Shown: positions 54,542 through 64,000 of the stretch, one piece after another | Layout: each line of letters starts with the position of its first letter | How positions within the stretch are numbered: position 1 is the first letter of the stretch | NCBI GenBank assembly: GCA_910574455.1 | Contig: CAJSYZ010000001.1 | Location: 4,881,424 to 4,945,423 of the forward strand | Length of the DNA: 64,000 nt | Direction: 5' to 3' | Origin: Trichaptum fuscoviolaceum | Taxonomy: Eukaryota > Basidiomycota > Agaricomycetes > Hymenochaetales > Trichaptaceae | The notes under the pieces: generated by a model | Told to the model about the DNA's origin: nothing | What the model saw: the letters and a program-made list of their open reading frames with translations, nothing else | Database searches by the model: none | Made by a program: the position numbers and the translations under genes

Positions 54542-57049
54542 GCTGTGAGTTCCTCACAGCAGAGCCCGCTACCCATGAAAGAGTGCAAAGGAACTGTTAT
54601 CTAGTTGTTCCTTGTCAATGGAGTGACTGCAGGCAAAGGTAGGAAGGGGAACTCAGTTGACCATTGGTGATACATATTTGCTTGTTGTGGAGGGAGAGAA
54701 GAGGCAGAGACGCACAGAGGTGGAGACACACAGAGGCACACCCATCCTAGAAGCACCGGATTGGCTGAAATTGCAGTAATCTTTTCACAACACCATTGCA
54801 TACCTATTGCAGACTGCTTGGATGCTCCTCTCCCCTGTCCCATTGCCGTGCAGGCCCTCCCTTCCCTTCATTCCAATTCCCGTGACCTGATGATAGCAAT
54901 GCATACGACTTGTAAATTATTGAGTAGAGCTACAGGATGCACAACTATGCTGAAAAGTGAAGTAGTGGGGGTATGCTTGTCCATGTACAGCAAATTAGTC
55001 ACACCGTTATCACAAATATTGCAATAGATGGCAAACGAGAAGAGGGAGGACAGAGAGGAGTTGCTTCTTTGCGAGCTGCATAGTTGATTAGTGCTTGTCT
55101 TGTGGGATTGAAAGATAGTTACGCACCTGATTTCGGAAGGAGTACAAAAAGCGAATCACATCAACCTGGAGAATTGGATGCACGGAGTTTACATCGGCCT
55201 GTAGGTCCTCATATACGTGCTGAGAGAAGAACTGGACGACATCTACAAGAGCAGTCGTGCTTGTGACACCTTGCTACTGATCGCCAATGATATTCACCAT
55301 TCCTTCTGAATGAACTGCTTCACTCACCTGAGCGGTTGCACCAACCGTTGCCGCCGCCGTGAGCAGATACACACTTTCATCCTTCCTCTTCCAGATCTCT
55401 TCATCTCCCTTCTTCCTGTTGTACTCCTCTAGTCTGTTACTGATTAACGTTAAGACGACTTCGGTCGTCTCAGCCTCGAAACCTGAGGCAACGAGCGCAC
55501 GGAGGACATCGGCTGCGGCTTGACGCCGCGTGGTGCCCTCCGCAGACAGTCTGCCGATGGACGAAGAGGAGCCGCGAAAGTAAGGTCGACTCGGACATAC
55601 TCCAGAGGATCGTCCTCGAATTGCTCCACTTCGTACTCTACGGGTCGAGACAGTTTCACTAAAGATGGGCGTGATGAAAGAAAGATTTGCACACCTCGTA
55701 ATGTGACATTGGGGACAACTACGCCTTTAATCGAAACATTGATCGTCTCCCTTTCCGCAAACGTCGACTTGTAGTTTCCTGACCGGATGACCGTGCTGAG
55801 GAAGCGTAGTCCCTGACTAACCAGTCCGTCACATGGTATTCAATATCTCTGACCTCCACCAAGATATCCCCACAGAGCTGTGGCCGGTACGGTATTCGAA
55901 GACGAGAGGGCCTCCGGGTATCGATGCGTATAAAGCTTGGCGAGCTCGAAGAGCGAAGTTTTGATTTGGGTGAGGAAAGAGGGAGTGGAATCGTTGGGAT
56001 CACTGCGCATGTTCTCGAGGTCCCAAGCAAGGAACTTGGTGAGCACTCCCTGCTCAGCACCAAAGAAAGTGGAGTGCGAGTTGTCAAAGGTGGGCGGTAG
56101 ATCCTGGCACATCAAGTTGTAGAAAATTGACAGAAGCACGACCTGAGCCTGCGCCATCGCTGCAGTTCCCGATCCATTCAGAAGATTGGTGGCGGTGTGT
56201 TCGAAAATTTGGAGGAAGGTGCTCGAGAAGCGGCGAAGTTGATCGTCGTGTAGAGCGAGTCCGAGCGTATTTCAGAACGCCAAGGCGCGAAGATCGAGTG
56301 GGCAGTTTTGAGAACGGAGACATTTGTAGGATAATTTGCAGCGTCGGGCGAGAGTGAAGTGACGAGCTAATCGATGAGATCTGTCCACTGCTCGGGGAAA
56401 TCGTACTTGACGATAATGGACACAGCCTCCGCAAAGGCAACCTGCGCTCGTAATGTCTTGTCCGCTGGACTCGAAAGCGCGATCATTGCAGGGACTAGCC
56501 GACCCTTCAGCTGCGTCTTCTCTGCGTCCGCCAAAGGCGAGACCTCATCCTCCCATCACCGTTTGATGATATTCTTGAGATAGACAATGGCTGCGAGCAG
56601 CACCAAACGGTCTTGGAAGACATTGAGTATGAGCTGAAGGAGGAGTGCAAAGAAAGCGGAGTGCAAGTCTTCAAAGTTTGACGGCAGATCCTGACAGGTC
56701 AAGTCGTAGAAGATTGACAAAAACACAAAATATTAGCAATGATAGGGACATGTAGAATAGATGAAAGAAAAATTAGTATAAAACTCACGAGGACGCGTCG
56801 CCATTAGGAGTGTCTATTTGTGAGCCCGAAGAAAGAGAATAAAGACGACACACGTTGAACGTTGGCTACGATGGCGGATTGCGTCTCGCGTTGTCTCGGG
56901 TACTAATTATCTTTGTCATCAGCATGTGATCGAAATTGACTTATAAGTCGCTTACCCATAAAGGCAATTTCACGTGACCGGATCAGTTTTCGCAGAGAAT
57001 CCGGACAGTTGCGTTTTTCTAAGGTACCCAAGCGACCTCTACAGGTCGC
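54542..57049 (+). mobile_element. Hairpin-ended repeat unit B carrying a CSE1 fragment
   Basis: Left hairpin GCTGTGAG-TTC-CTCACAGC (54542-54560) followed by AGAGCCCGCTACCC. Right hairpin GCGACCT-CTAC-AGGTCGC (57032-57049). The right stem differs in sequence from units A and D yet pairs perfectly. It is joined to unit D and to unit C by the same short linker (AACAAGCAGTTAGTG), so the three form a head-to-tail array. Confidence 0.65.
55090..56760 (-). pseudogene. Decayed N-terminal fragment of exportin-2 (CSE1), copy B
   Basis: Read from the right: YDLTCQDLP-type words (56710), LLLQLILNVSQDRLVLLAAI-like text (56650-56590), RWEDE...SPLADAEKTQLKG (56560-56510), a HEAT repeat run to HSIFAPWR (56300), VLLSIFYNLMCQDLPPTFDN (56150), GVLTKFLAWDLENMRSDPND (56050), SLFELAKLYTHRYPE (55950), EQFEDDPLEYVRVDLTFA (55630), ASGFEAETTEVVLT-type text (55490), and VDVVQFFSQHVYEDLQADVN (55240). 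It covers only the first 40 percent of CSE1. Frameshifts and small insertions are scattered. Like copy C it starts with a misplaced segment from further inside the gene. Confidence 0.85.
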
Positions 57050-57067
57050 GGGAACAAGCAGTTAGTG

Positions 57068-59113
57068 GCTGCGAGTTCCTCACAGCAGAGCCCGCTACCC
57101 GTGGATGGGTGTGAGGTTATTGTTAGAGAGAAAAAACATTTTTTTTTCTTTACATCCGTACATACAAAATTCTATTATGTTATAATTACACCTGATTTCG
57201 GAAGGGGTACAAAAAGCAAATCACATCAACCTGGAGAATTGGATGCACGGAGTTCTCACCGGCTTGTAGGTCCTCGTACACATATTGCGAGAAGAACTGC
57301 ATGACGTCCACGAGAGCATTCGTGCTTGTAACACCCAGCTATAGATCCACAAGATTATTCACGGTTCCTCCTAAACGATTTGCATCACTCACCTGAGCTG
57401 TTGTGCCAACAGTTGCCACCACCGTGAGCAGGTATACACTCTCATCCTTCCTCTTCCAACTCTCCTTGTCACCCTTCTTCCTGTTGTGCTCCTCCAGTCC
57501 GCTCCCTACTAGCGTTAAGAGGACTTCGGTTGTCTCAGCCTCGAAACCTGAGGCAACGAGTACAGGGAGAACATTGGCCGCAGCTTGTCGCCACGTGGTT
57601 CCCTCCGTAGTCAACCCGCCAATGGACCAAGAGGACACCACGAAAGAAAGGTCGACTGGGACATACTCCAGAGGATCGTCCTCAAATTGTTCCACTACGT
57701 GTTCTGCAGGTTAAGGTGATATCAGTAAAAAGATGAGCGCGATTAAAGAAGAAGCTTGCGCACCTCGTAATGTGACATCGGGGATAACTACGCCTTTGAT
57801 CACTAATCGTCTCCCTTTCCGCAAACGTGGCCTTGTAGTTTCCTGATAGGATGACCGTTGTAGTCCCTGACTGACCAGTCCGTCATATGCAATTCCAGAT
57901 CTCTGGCCTCCACCGAGAAGCCCCCCACAGCACTGTGACAAATGCCGGCACAGTATTCGAAGATGAGAGGACCTCCAGGTATCGATGCATATAGAGCTCG
58001 GCGAGCTCGAAGATCGAAGTTTTAATTTGGGTAGGGAAAAAGGGAGTCGAATCGTCGGGATCACCGCGCATGTTCTCGAGGTCCCAAGCAAGGAACTTGG
58101 CGAGCACTCCCTGCTCAGCGCCAAAGAAAGCGGAGTGCAAGTCTTCAAAGGCGGGAGGCAGATCCTGGCACGTCAAGTCGTAGAAGATTGACAGAAGCAC
58201 GACCTGAGCCTGCGCCATCGCTTCAGTTCCCAATCCATTCTGAAGATAGGTGGCGGTGTGTTCGAAGATTTGAAGAAGGTGCCCGAGAAACGGCTCAAAA
58301 TGAAGTTGATCGTCGTGTTGAGCGAGTCTGAGCGTATTTCAGAACGCCAAGGCGCGAAGGTCGAGTGGGCGGTCTTGAGAACAGGAACGTTTGTTGGATA
58401 ATTTGCAGCGGCGAGGGTGAAGAGACGAGCTGATCGATGAGATCTTGCCACTGCTCGGGGAAATCGTACTTGACGACAATGGACACGGCCTCCGCAACCT
58501 GCGCTCGTAATGTCTTGTCCGCTGGACTCGAAAGCGCGATCATTGCAGGGACCAGCTGACCCTTCAGCTGCGTCTTCTCTGCGTCCGCCAAAGGCGAGTC
58601 CTCATCCTCCCATCGCCGTTTTATCGTGTTCTTGAGATAGACACTGGCTACGAGCCACACCGAACGGTCTTGGGAGACATTGAGTATGAGCTGAAGGAGG
58701 AGAGCAAAGAAAGCAGAGTGCGAGTCTTCAAAGGTGGGCGGCAGATCCTGGCAGGTCAAGTCGTAGAAACAAAAACACAAAATATTTGCAATTTAGGGAC
58801 ATGTAGAATAGTTGAAAGAGAAATCAGTATAAAACTCACGAGGACGCGTCGCCATTAGGAGTGTCAATATGTGAGTCCGACATAAGTACAAGAAAGACAA
58901 GGACAGCGGTGGCGACGACGGCGTTGACGGACAAAGCGCGATGTCTCAGATTGCGTCATTATTAGTAATCAAATCCATCAGAACTTTCTAATCGAACGCC
59001 TTCTTTAACAGGCAGGTTTAACATATAAGGCAATTTCACGTGACCATTTGACTTTTGGCAGGCGCTGGACACGGTTGCATACCCTAAGAATACCCAGCTA
59101 CCCAAGGGGTAGC
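57068..59113 (+). mobile_element. Hairpin-ended repeat unit C carrying a CSE1 fragment
   Basis: Left hairpin GCTGCGAG-TTC-CTCACAGC has a single C:A mismatch relative to unit B. Right hairpin GCTACCC-AAG-GGGTAGC ends at 59113. Unit C directly abuts the histidine-kinase remnant on the right. CAATTTCACGTGACC near 59030 also occurs at the equivalent place in unit B (56970). Confidence 0.65.
57195..58860 (-). pseudogene. Decayed N-terminal fragment of exportin-2 (CSE1), copy C
   Basis: Longest legible copy. The segments FYDLTCQDLPPTFEDSHSAF, then LLLQLILNVSQDRSVWLVAS, YLKNTIKRRWEDEDSPLADA, RAQVAEAVSIVVKYDFPEQW (58780-58420), HSTFAPWRSEIRSDSL (58370), VLLSIFYDLTCQDLPPAFED (58195), GVLAKFLAWDLENMRGDPDD (58110), EQFEDDPLEYVPVDLS (57690) and ASGFEAETTEVLLTLVGSGL (57560) can be read in three frames. 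The first segment properly belongs about 250 residues later and is present twice, so the copy is internally rearranged. The end corresponds to the QYVYEDLQAGEN region near 57270. Confidence 0.87.
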
Positions 59114-61440
59114 GGGAATTTACTACCTATCTGCTTGCGCAAACGTATCGAAGACCAATTTTTAGCCTGTCCTTCGCAATACCGATACCCGTATCCGTGA
59201 TGCAGAAAGTCCAGCTTAATCATCGAGCCCTCAATACTGACAAGACGGCATGACAGCGCAACATGTCCCTTCCGCGTGACTTTGCTCGGAGTGAACTTGA
59301 TGGCGTTGCCAACAAGATTCGTGATAGCCTGGCGCAGGCGCAACGAGTCACCGATGAGCTGGTCCGGAATTTCTGGGTCGACAAAGCAACATCGTATGTG
59401 AGTTCGAGGTTGTTTTGCGATGCACGTACAACAAGAGTCTTGAGGATACCGAAGACCGTATGTCTCAATGAGTACGAAACCTGTTCCGTTGTCATCCTGC
59501 CTGCTTTGACTATAAGAACAAATCGATATATCAACAAATGCCAAAATAGAATACTACGGAAGGATCAACTTACTCTTCGAGATATCCAAGATATCATCAA
59601 CAATCCAGACTCCGAGCCAAACTATGCACCAACAGAAGACTCTCGCGCTGACTTCTATTCAAGTCGCTATCAACCGTCAACTCCGTCATACCAATGATAC
59701 CGTTCATAGGTGTTCGAATTTCATGAGACATGTTCGCCAAGAACTCCGACTTCGAGCGATTGGCAAGTTCGGCAGCTTCGCGAGCGGCGGTGTTCCTCTG
59801 GATCGACTCGCGCAAATTATACACCATCTGATTAATCTAGGTCTTCAGGGAGTCCATTTCACCCGAGGCTTCGACGGTGATGAAACGCGTGAAGTCGCCG
59901 TCCATGGCTGCAGCACACGCACTTGAGTCGTCAAGTTTCCGGCCATGGTGTTTACAGCCATTCTTATCAGTGCGAGTTAGAGACAGAGCAGAATAATAGT
60001 GAGATAAACATACGTGATTTCTTGCCATGTACCCTGGATGTTTCCGACTTCTGCCTGAGCACCAAGTTTGCCTTCCGTTCCGACTTCTCGCGCGACCTTG
60101 GTAGCCTCCGCAGCGAAGAGGGCAAGCTGGTCAATCATGCAGACGGTGCTTACCAAGTCCAGTATCTCGCCCTGCACGGACACGCCCGTGATCTTCTGCG
60201 TCAAGTCACCACGAGCGACAGCCGTAGTTACAACAGCGATCGTGCGCACTTGTAAGGTCAACTGTGACAAGGAAAATGTTGAGCACTTCTTCAGAGACAC
60301 TTTCAGCAACAGATACGCACATTTGCAGCCATAGCATTCACTTTATCTGTGAGGTCCTTCCACATACCACCCACATTATTCACCCCTGCTGAACCGCCAA
60401 GTCTTCCTTCTGTACCGACTTCACGGGCCAATCGAGTTACTTCGTTGGCGGACACACGCAAAGACTCAGTCATGCCGTTAACAGTTTCCTTGAGGTCAAG
60501 AATCTCTCCACGGACGTCGACGGTAATCTTCTTCGCCAAGTCACCACCCGCGACAGCCTTGGTCACCTCAGTGATCGAGCGCACCTGGTCCGTCAGATTC
60601 ATGGCCATCAAGTTGACATTGTCAGTCAGAATCTGTAGTGCGAAGAATCCGTCAGTATGTCAATCCAACAAGTATGCATCGCTGCATTAAGTCGATGGCA
60701 AAAGAAATACATACCTTCCACATGCCCTGCACATCTGCGACGACAGCCTGTCCAACAAGCTTACCATCCGTACCGACCTCGATGGACATCCTGATGACTT
60801 CGTTTGCCAAATTCGAGAGTTGTGCTACCATGGAGTTGACAGTCATCTTCAAGTCGAGCATCTCGCCCTGCACATCGACGTCAAAAAGCTTGCTCAGATT
60901 TCCACCTGCTACGGCCTTCGTGACCTCCGAGATCGAGCACACTTGATTCAAAAGATTTAAAGCCATTTTCTTTGCAGAAAGTTGACAGATTAGTTGCAAT
61001 AGCAAGTGTATACTGGAACTTACAATAACATTTCTTGTCATATCTGCCCAAGTTACTTGGATGCCTTCAACCCGAGCCTGTCCACCAAGTATGCCTTGAG
61101 TTCCGACTTCCAAAGCGACACGCATAACTTCGCTCGCAAACGTGCTCAATTGGTCCACCATGGAGTTCAGTCTCCTTCAAAGTGGCCATCTTGCCTTCAA
61201 CTTGTATCTCGACCTTCTGGGTCAAGTCACCCTTCTTGACTACGTCGATGAGACCATAGATGTGCGCGAGTTTGATGACGGTGACCAAACTCGCTCGAAG
61301 TCTTAGAGACTGCCGGTCGGCCGGGGTGCTTGTCCGTCATGTGTCTGTGCTCTGAATGTAAGTAAATATCAAATAAAGACTGAGCTATAATACACACCTT
61401 CTTAGGATCTGCCATGGTGCCCAAAATGCCCGTCAAAATA
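59114..61440 (-). pseudogene. Decayed group III hybrid histidine kinase (NIK1-type), copy 2
   Basis: Tandem HAMP repeats are readable from the right: VVKKGDLTQKVEIQVEGKMA (61230), VMRVALEVGTQGILGGQARV (61120), [20 protein letters not shown] (60930), MSIEVGTDGKLVGQAVVADV (60780), [20 protein letters not shown] (60560), [20 protein letters not shown] (60420) and [20 protein letters not shown] (60220). The H-box [20 protein letters not shown] has the phospho-acceptor His (59740-59690), the N-box reads [20 protein letters not shown] (59370), and the D-box reads [13 protein letters not shown] (59190). The frame then reaches FDTFAQAD, where the gene stops at the border of unit C. Receiver domain and G-box are lost. 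Introns and frameshifts are present. The HAMP part is more complete than in copy 1. Confidence 0.9.
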
Positions 61441-62575
61441 AATTACTGATGCCGAACAAGACATAGTAGAACGTCCGAATGGCATACATACCGCGGACGG
61501 ACTTGTGCGTTTGTCAGGGGATCGCGGGAATAACGCGGTCTTGTGACTGACCGAACAATGTCGCGTCAGTCATGTGAAGTAATTAGGGCAGGCTTGTAGC
61601 TACCAAATATGGCAGTTCGGGAACGACCGAAGCCTCCCCGAAATACGGCACGAAAATAAACACTTAAGGCTTCGTAAAGAAGCACTAAGGTCTTTCCTTT
61701 CCCCCATTCGCCCCTCCACATTTGGATACAGCAGCCTTCGGGCTTCGTGTACTCAAATGGCACAGCAGGACAGCTCTTCGCGAGTCGTCCTCGTCTGTCG
61801 CAGAATCGCCCCGCCGTTGCGAAGACCTTGGTCTGCCATGTTTTCCTAAGTAGCTCAGCCAAGTCTCTTCGTCAAGCGCATGTCTTGGGTCGCGCGCACC
61901 CACTCTGGTAAGTCTCTTTTGTTGCTATGGGTCGATCATTGGAAGGAATTGCGCGAGCTTCCTGTTGCCGTGCTCACTCTCCTTTTCAGTGACGATGTGT
62001 ACCCTCCTCTTGAATTTGACAACACTGCAAGTCTTCCGCGTCCACGAATACTCAAGAGATGTATCGTGTTCCAGAGCAAGTCATATCTCTCTGTCCTCGT
62101 CTGTCTTGCATCGCTCACTGCATCCTCCTTTCCAATCAACTTCTGGCTATCAAGTTCGGTTAGTCCTTCAGTTTGTTGTTCCTATTATCTACATGCAACT
62201 CAATACCTTTCTCCGTCTCTCTCGCACAGCCTATACGACGCGCACCCAAGAATGTCGTCTACGGCAATAACTGTAAGTCATATTTTTTGTATAACTCAAG
62301 TAACTTCACTTACTGATTAATATCTATTACTTTTACGTGCATTTGTTCAATGACTTACTTTGTATTTGAAATGTATATTTGAAATGTATATTTGTATTTA
62401 CATTGGATATACTAATTTAAATCCGATATGTGCATGTAAATCTGATAACAATACTAAAATCTAATCTCCATCACCTGTACCGTGCCAAATTACCTGTGAG
62501 AACAACCTTCCGAATTGGGACTTGTATCCGATGAGCTGTCCGTACCCTACAATACATGCCATAATACATTTCCTA
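61441..62575. other. No gene recognised; inner flank of the KDZ-2 right end
   Basis: Several overlapping short frames (61566-62320) lack motifs. 62290-62460 is AT-rich with a tandem GAAATGTATATTT repeat. A CATCGGATACAAGTCCCA word (complement near 62523) resembles the KDZ-1 subterminal motif. Confidence 0.4.
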
Positions 62576-62641
62576 ATATGGCAATTTATCCGATGTGCTG
62601 TCCTGACAAGATCCGTTGCATCGTATGAAATGAGGTGCCTG
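62576..62641. repeat. KDZ-2 right terminal inverted repeat
   Basis: Pairs with 28426-28491. Its outer end, reverse-complemented, reads CAGGCACCTCATTTCATACG. The 7-bp duplication TTCGTCT (62642-62648) follows. Confidence 0.85.
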
Positions 62642-63280
62642 TTCGTCTTGCTTGTGCAGGGGTAGTTCAAGGCGTTTAATCCATGCGCACGCGTCTTCCT
62701 TGACTCGTTCAAAGCCGCAGTCAACAGGTCCGCGCTTGCGGCATCGTACACAAATGAGGTCCACGATATCCATGTATCTAGGCTCATCTTTATCATCACA
62801 CAACCTGTGATAGCTATCCATTACGATGATCTGCCCGAAGCTGATAACTACAGCTAGACGCGGGCATAACGATGGATCCTGGAGCACGACTAAATCAGAG
62901 TGGCACAACTTGGGGAGCTCGATGCTGAGCTCCTGCAAGGCCGGCATTGCTCGTAGGATGCTTTCAAGACCACTATTCGTGGCCTCGTCTCCTCCAGTCG
63001 AGTAGCTGAACTTTTGCAAAGGTGCATGCGACCGTTGCAGGAATTCGATAATTGCGTTACTGTGATCGTCCATACTTCTTGATTCCGGGTTCGCTGGTCT
63101 GGTAACAATCTTAAGCTCCTCCAGCACCGGCGCTGAAACGAGGTCGAGAGGGAAATAACTCCCTTTGCTCCGTATGCTGAGGCTAGGCAGAACGTGAATA
63201 TCAAGCGTAGCAGCTCGTTCATGTTCAAAACACGGGACACTGATGACCCGGTATCAAGTATTGAATTCATGCTTCTTTTC
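62642..63280 (-). pseudogene. LRR part of a decayed F-box gene, interrupted by KDZ-2
   Basis: One frame reads HVLPSLSIRSKGSYFPLDLV, then APVLEELKIVTRP, SHAPLQKFSYSTGG, LESILRAMPALQELSIELPK and AWIKRLELPLHKQDE, typical of Agaricomycete F-box/LRR-like proteins. After KQDE the frame passes straight into the terminal repeat of KDZ-2 and stops at 62573, so the native C-terminus is lost or moved to the far side of the element near 28418. The N-terminal side is broken near 63270. Confidence 0.75.
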
Positions 63281-63716
63281 CTAGCCGACTCGTTGGTAGA
63301 GAGAGTCTATATAGGCTCTGATAAGTGTGCAATTCTCAATGCAAAAAGTGCGAGCCTTACTATGTGAGCCTATACTCAGGTGGAGGTTGACAAATGTAAG
63401 AGAGAGAAGTTGGAGTTTAGTTAAGGCTGTAAATTGTGTGAGTGCGAAGCTCTTTATATGAGAAAGACAGATAAGTTGTGGTCGTATTAGTCTCGTGAGT
63501 GGTTTGTGGTACAAAGGTTGCGAACATCAACCACAAGAGCCTGAGGGCCACAGGTCACAATGTACTAAATATTTTCCCACTGGCACGAATCTGCTCCACT
63601 GATGATTTGAGCTCAGGATTATATTGGCAAATGGTTCTTCCTCGTCCTCCCGGCCTCGCAGTCGCAATCACAAGTATTGAGAGTTTGTGAACTTCACATC
63701 TGCTTTCCTCAGTAAC
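63281..63716. other. Interruption within or between F-box remnants
   Basis: No F-box-like text is readable here. It could be an insertion separating two parts of one gene or a spacer between two genes. Confidence 0.35.
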
Positions 63717-64000
63717 TCATCTGCGCGCACGATGCCCTCGTCCGTCCGGTGCAACGGAAACGCAAGCTCTTTCACCCACACTCAATCCTGCACACCCGTC
63801 CGCGCGTACGTAGACTTTGCCACAGTGTTCCAATACGCGAAGACATACGGAAATCGGATTGGTGTGAGCCAGCCAGAATTGGAGCGCTGATAATCGACCT
63901 TCCATACGAGGACCATCCTTGCACAACTGCCTGAAGAGCTCAAGATGACTCGGAAGTCGAGACCAAAGCTTCGGCTTGTCCAAGGCCACGCTGCGCTAGT
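63717..64000 (-). CDS. F-box protein, partial, continues beyond the right edge
   Basis: The minus-strand frame reads ALDKPKLWSRLPSHLELFRQ, then EGRLSALQFWLAHTNPISVC and LRVLEHCG. This is the segment that normally follows the F-box (VCRRWRDVALDTPKLW...) in this family. The start and the F-box itself lie outside the window. It may be the 5' part of the same gene as 62642-63280. Confidence 0.65.

Larger units (their letters stand above)
28426..62641. mobile_element. KDZ-2: 34.2-kb composite element with KDZ-type ends
   Basis: About 66-bp imperfect inverted repeats (28426-28491 and 62576-62641) share ACGATGCAACGGAT and CACATCGGATA. The left end begins CGATCACCACA, matching the right end of KDZ-1 (CGATCTCCACA). 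The right end, reverse-complemented, begins CAGGCACCTCA, identical to the left end of KDZ-1. Both elements also contain CATCGGATACAAGTCC-like words just inside. No KDZ transposase remains inside, so it was probably moved in trans. Its interior is occupied by a nested Plavaka-type element, three hairpin-ended units and histidine-kinase remnants. The right end interrupts a decayed F-box gene, whose reading frame runs into the terminal repeat. Confidence 0.78.

Noticed and set aside
25577..59113. Calling units A-D Helitrons
   Set aside because: Gene capture, tandem arrays and 3' hairpins fit, but the usual 5' TC and 3' CTRR signals are not evident, there is a second hairpin at the left end, and no Rep-helicase is present. 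It is left as a hypothesis.
28426..62641. A second KDZ transposase inside KDZ-2
   Set aside because: No CxC2 cluster or KDZ catalytic text was seen on either strand. The only transposase is of the Plavaka type with its own candidate ends.
1..64000. tRNA, rRNA or other structural RNA genes
   Set aside because: No tRNA T-loop/acceptor pattern or rRNA-like stretch was recognised while reading both strands. A dedicated tRNA scan would settle it.

Overview
The window is nuclear DNA of a filamentous basidiomycete, most likely an Agaricomycete. Genes have many introns of about 40-70 bp, there are lineage-typical F-box/LRR-like genes, and both signature Agaricomycete transposase families occur: KDZ (Kyakuja-Dileera-Zisupton) with its CxC2 cysteine cluster, and Plavaka. 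No species is claimed. Most of the window is transposable element, cargo and captured gene fragments. The clear host gene is an intact PUS4/TruB tRNA pseudouridine synthase (20108-21628); a membrane-protein gene (21879-25035) also looks like a host gene.

Layout. (1) 1-2893 and 18031-21628 form a tandem array of a two-gene unit (F-box gene on -, PUS4 on +). Two PUS4 copies are decayed; the last is intact. (2) One decayed PUS4 copy is split by a complete 15.1-kb KDZ element (KDZ-1, 2894-18030) with 76-bp perfect inverted repeats and a 7-bp target duplication. It carries the KDZ transposase (-), a divergently transcribed SPT5-like KOW protein, a tandem pair of unrecognised acidic proteins, and an HMG-box/AT-hook-like protein. 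(3) 25577-28402 is a hairpin-ended repeat unit (A) with a decayed exportin-2 (CSE1) fragment joined to an asparaginyl-tRNA synthetase fragment. (4) 28426-62641 is a 34.2-kb composite element (KDZ-2). Its two ends match the two different ends of KDZ-1, it has its own 7-bp duplication, and it interrupts a decayed F-box gene at the right edge. Nested in it, starting 109 bp from its left end, is a roughly 25.3-kb Plavaka-type element (28535-53874) with a Plavaka transposase, a DEDD-type exonuclease gene, three unrecognised multi-exon genes, a decayed histidine-kinase copy and a landscape built from a few short repeated words. Right of it lie three hairpin-ended units in tandem (D, B, C; B and C carry CSE1 fragments), then a second histidine-kinase copy cut exactly where unit C ends.

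Working together: in KDZ-1 the transposase and the SPT5-like gene share one divergent promoter holding a 55-bp-arm palindrome, and the SPT5-like and HMG-box proteins are plausible transcription or chromatin helpers for the element. The hairpin-ended units look like a non-autonomous family that carries and multiplies host gene fragments. Exon borders were set by eye from splice signals and reading-frame continuity; pseudogene calls rest on recognising translated segments, not on database searches.
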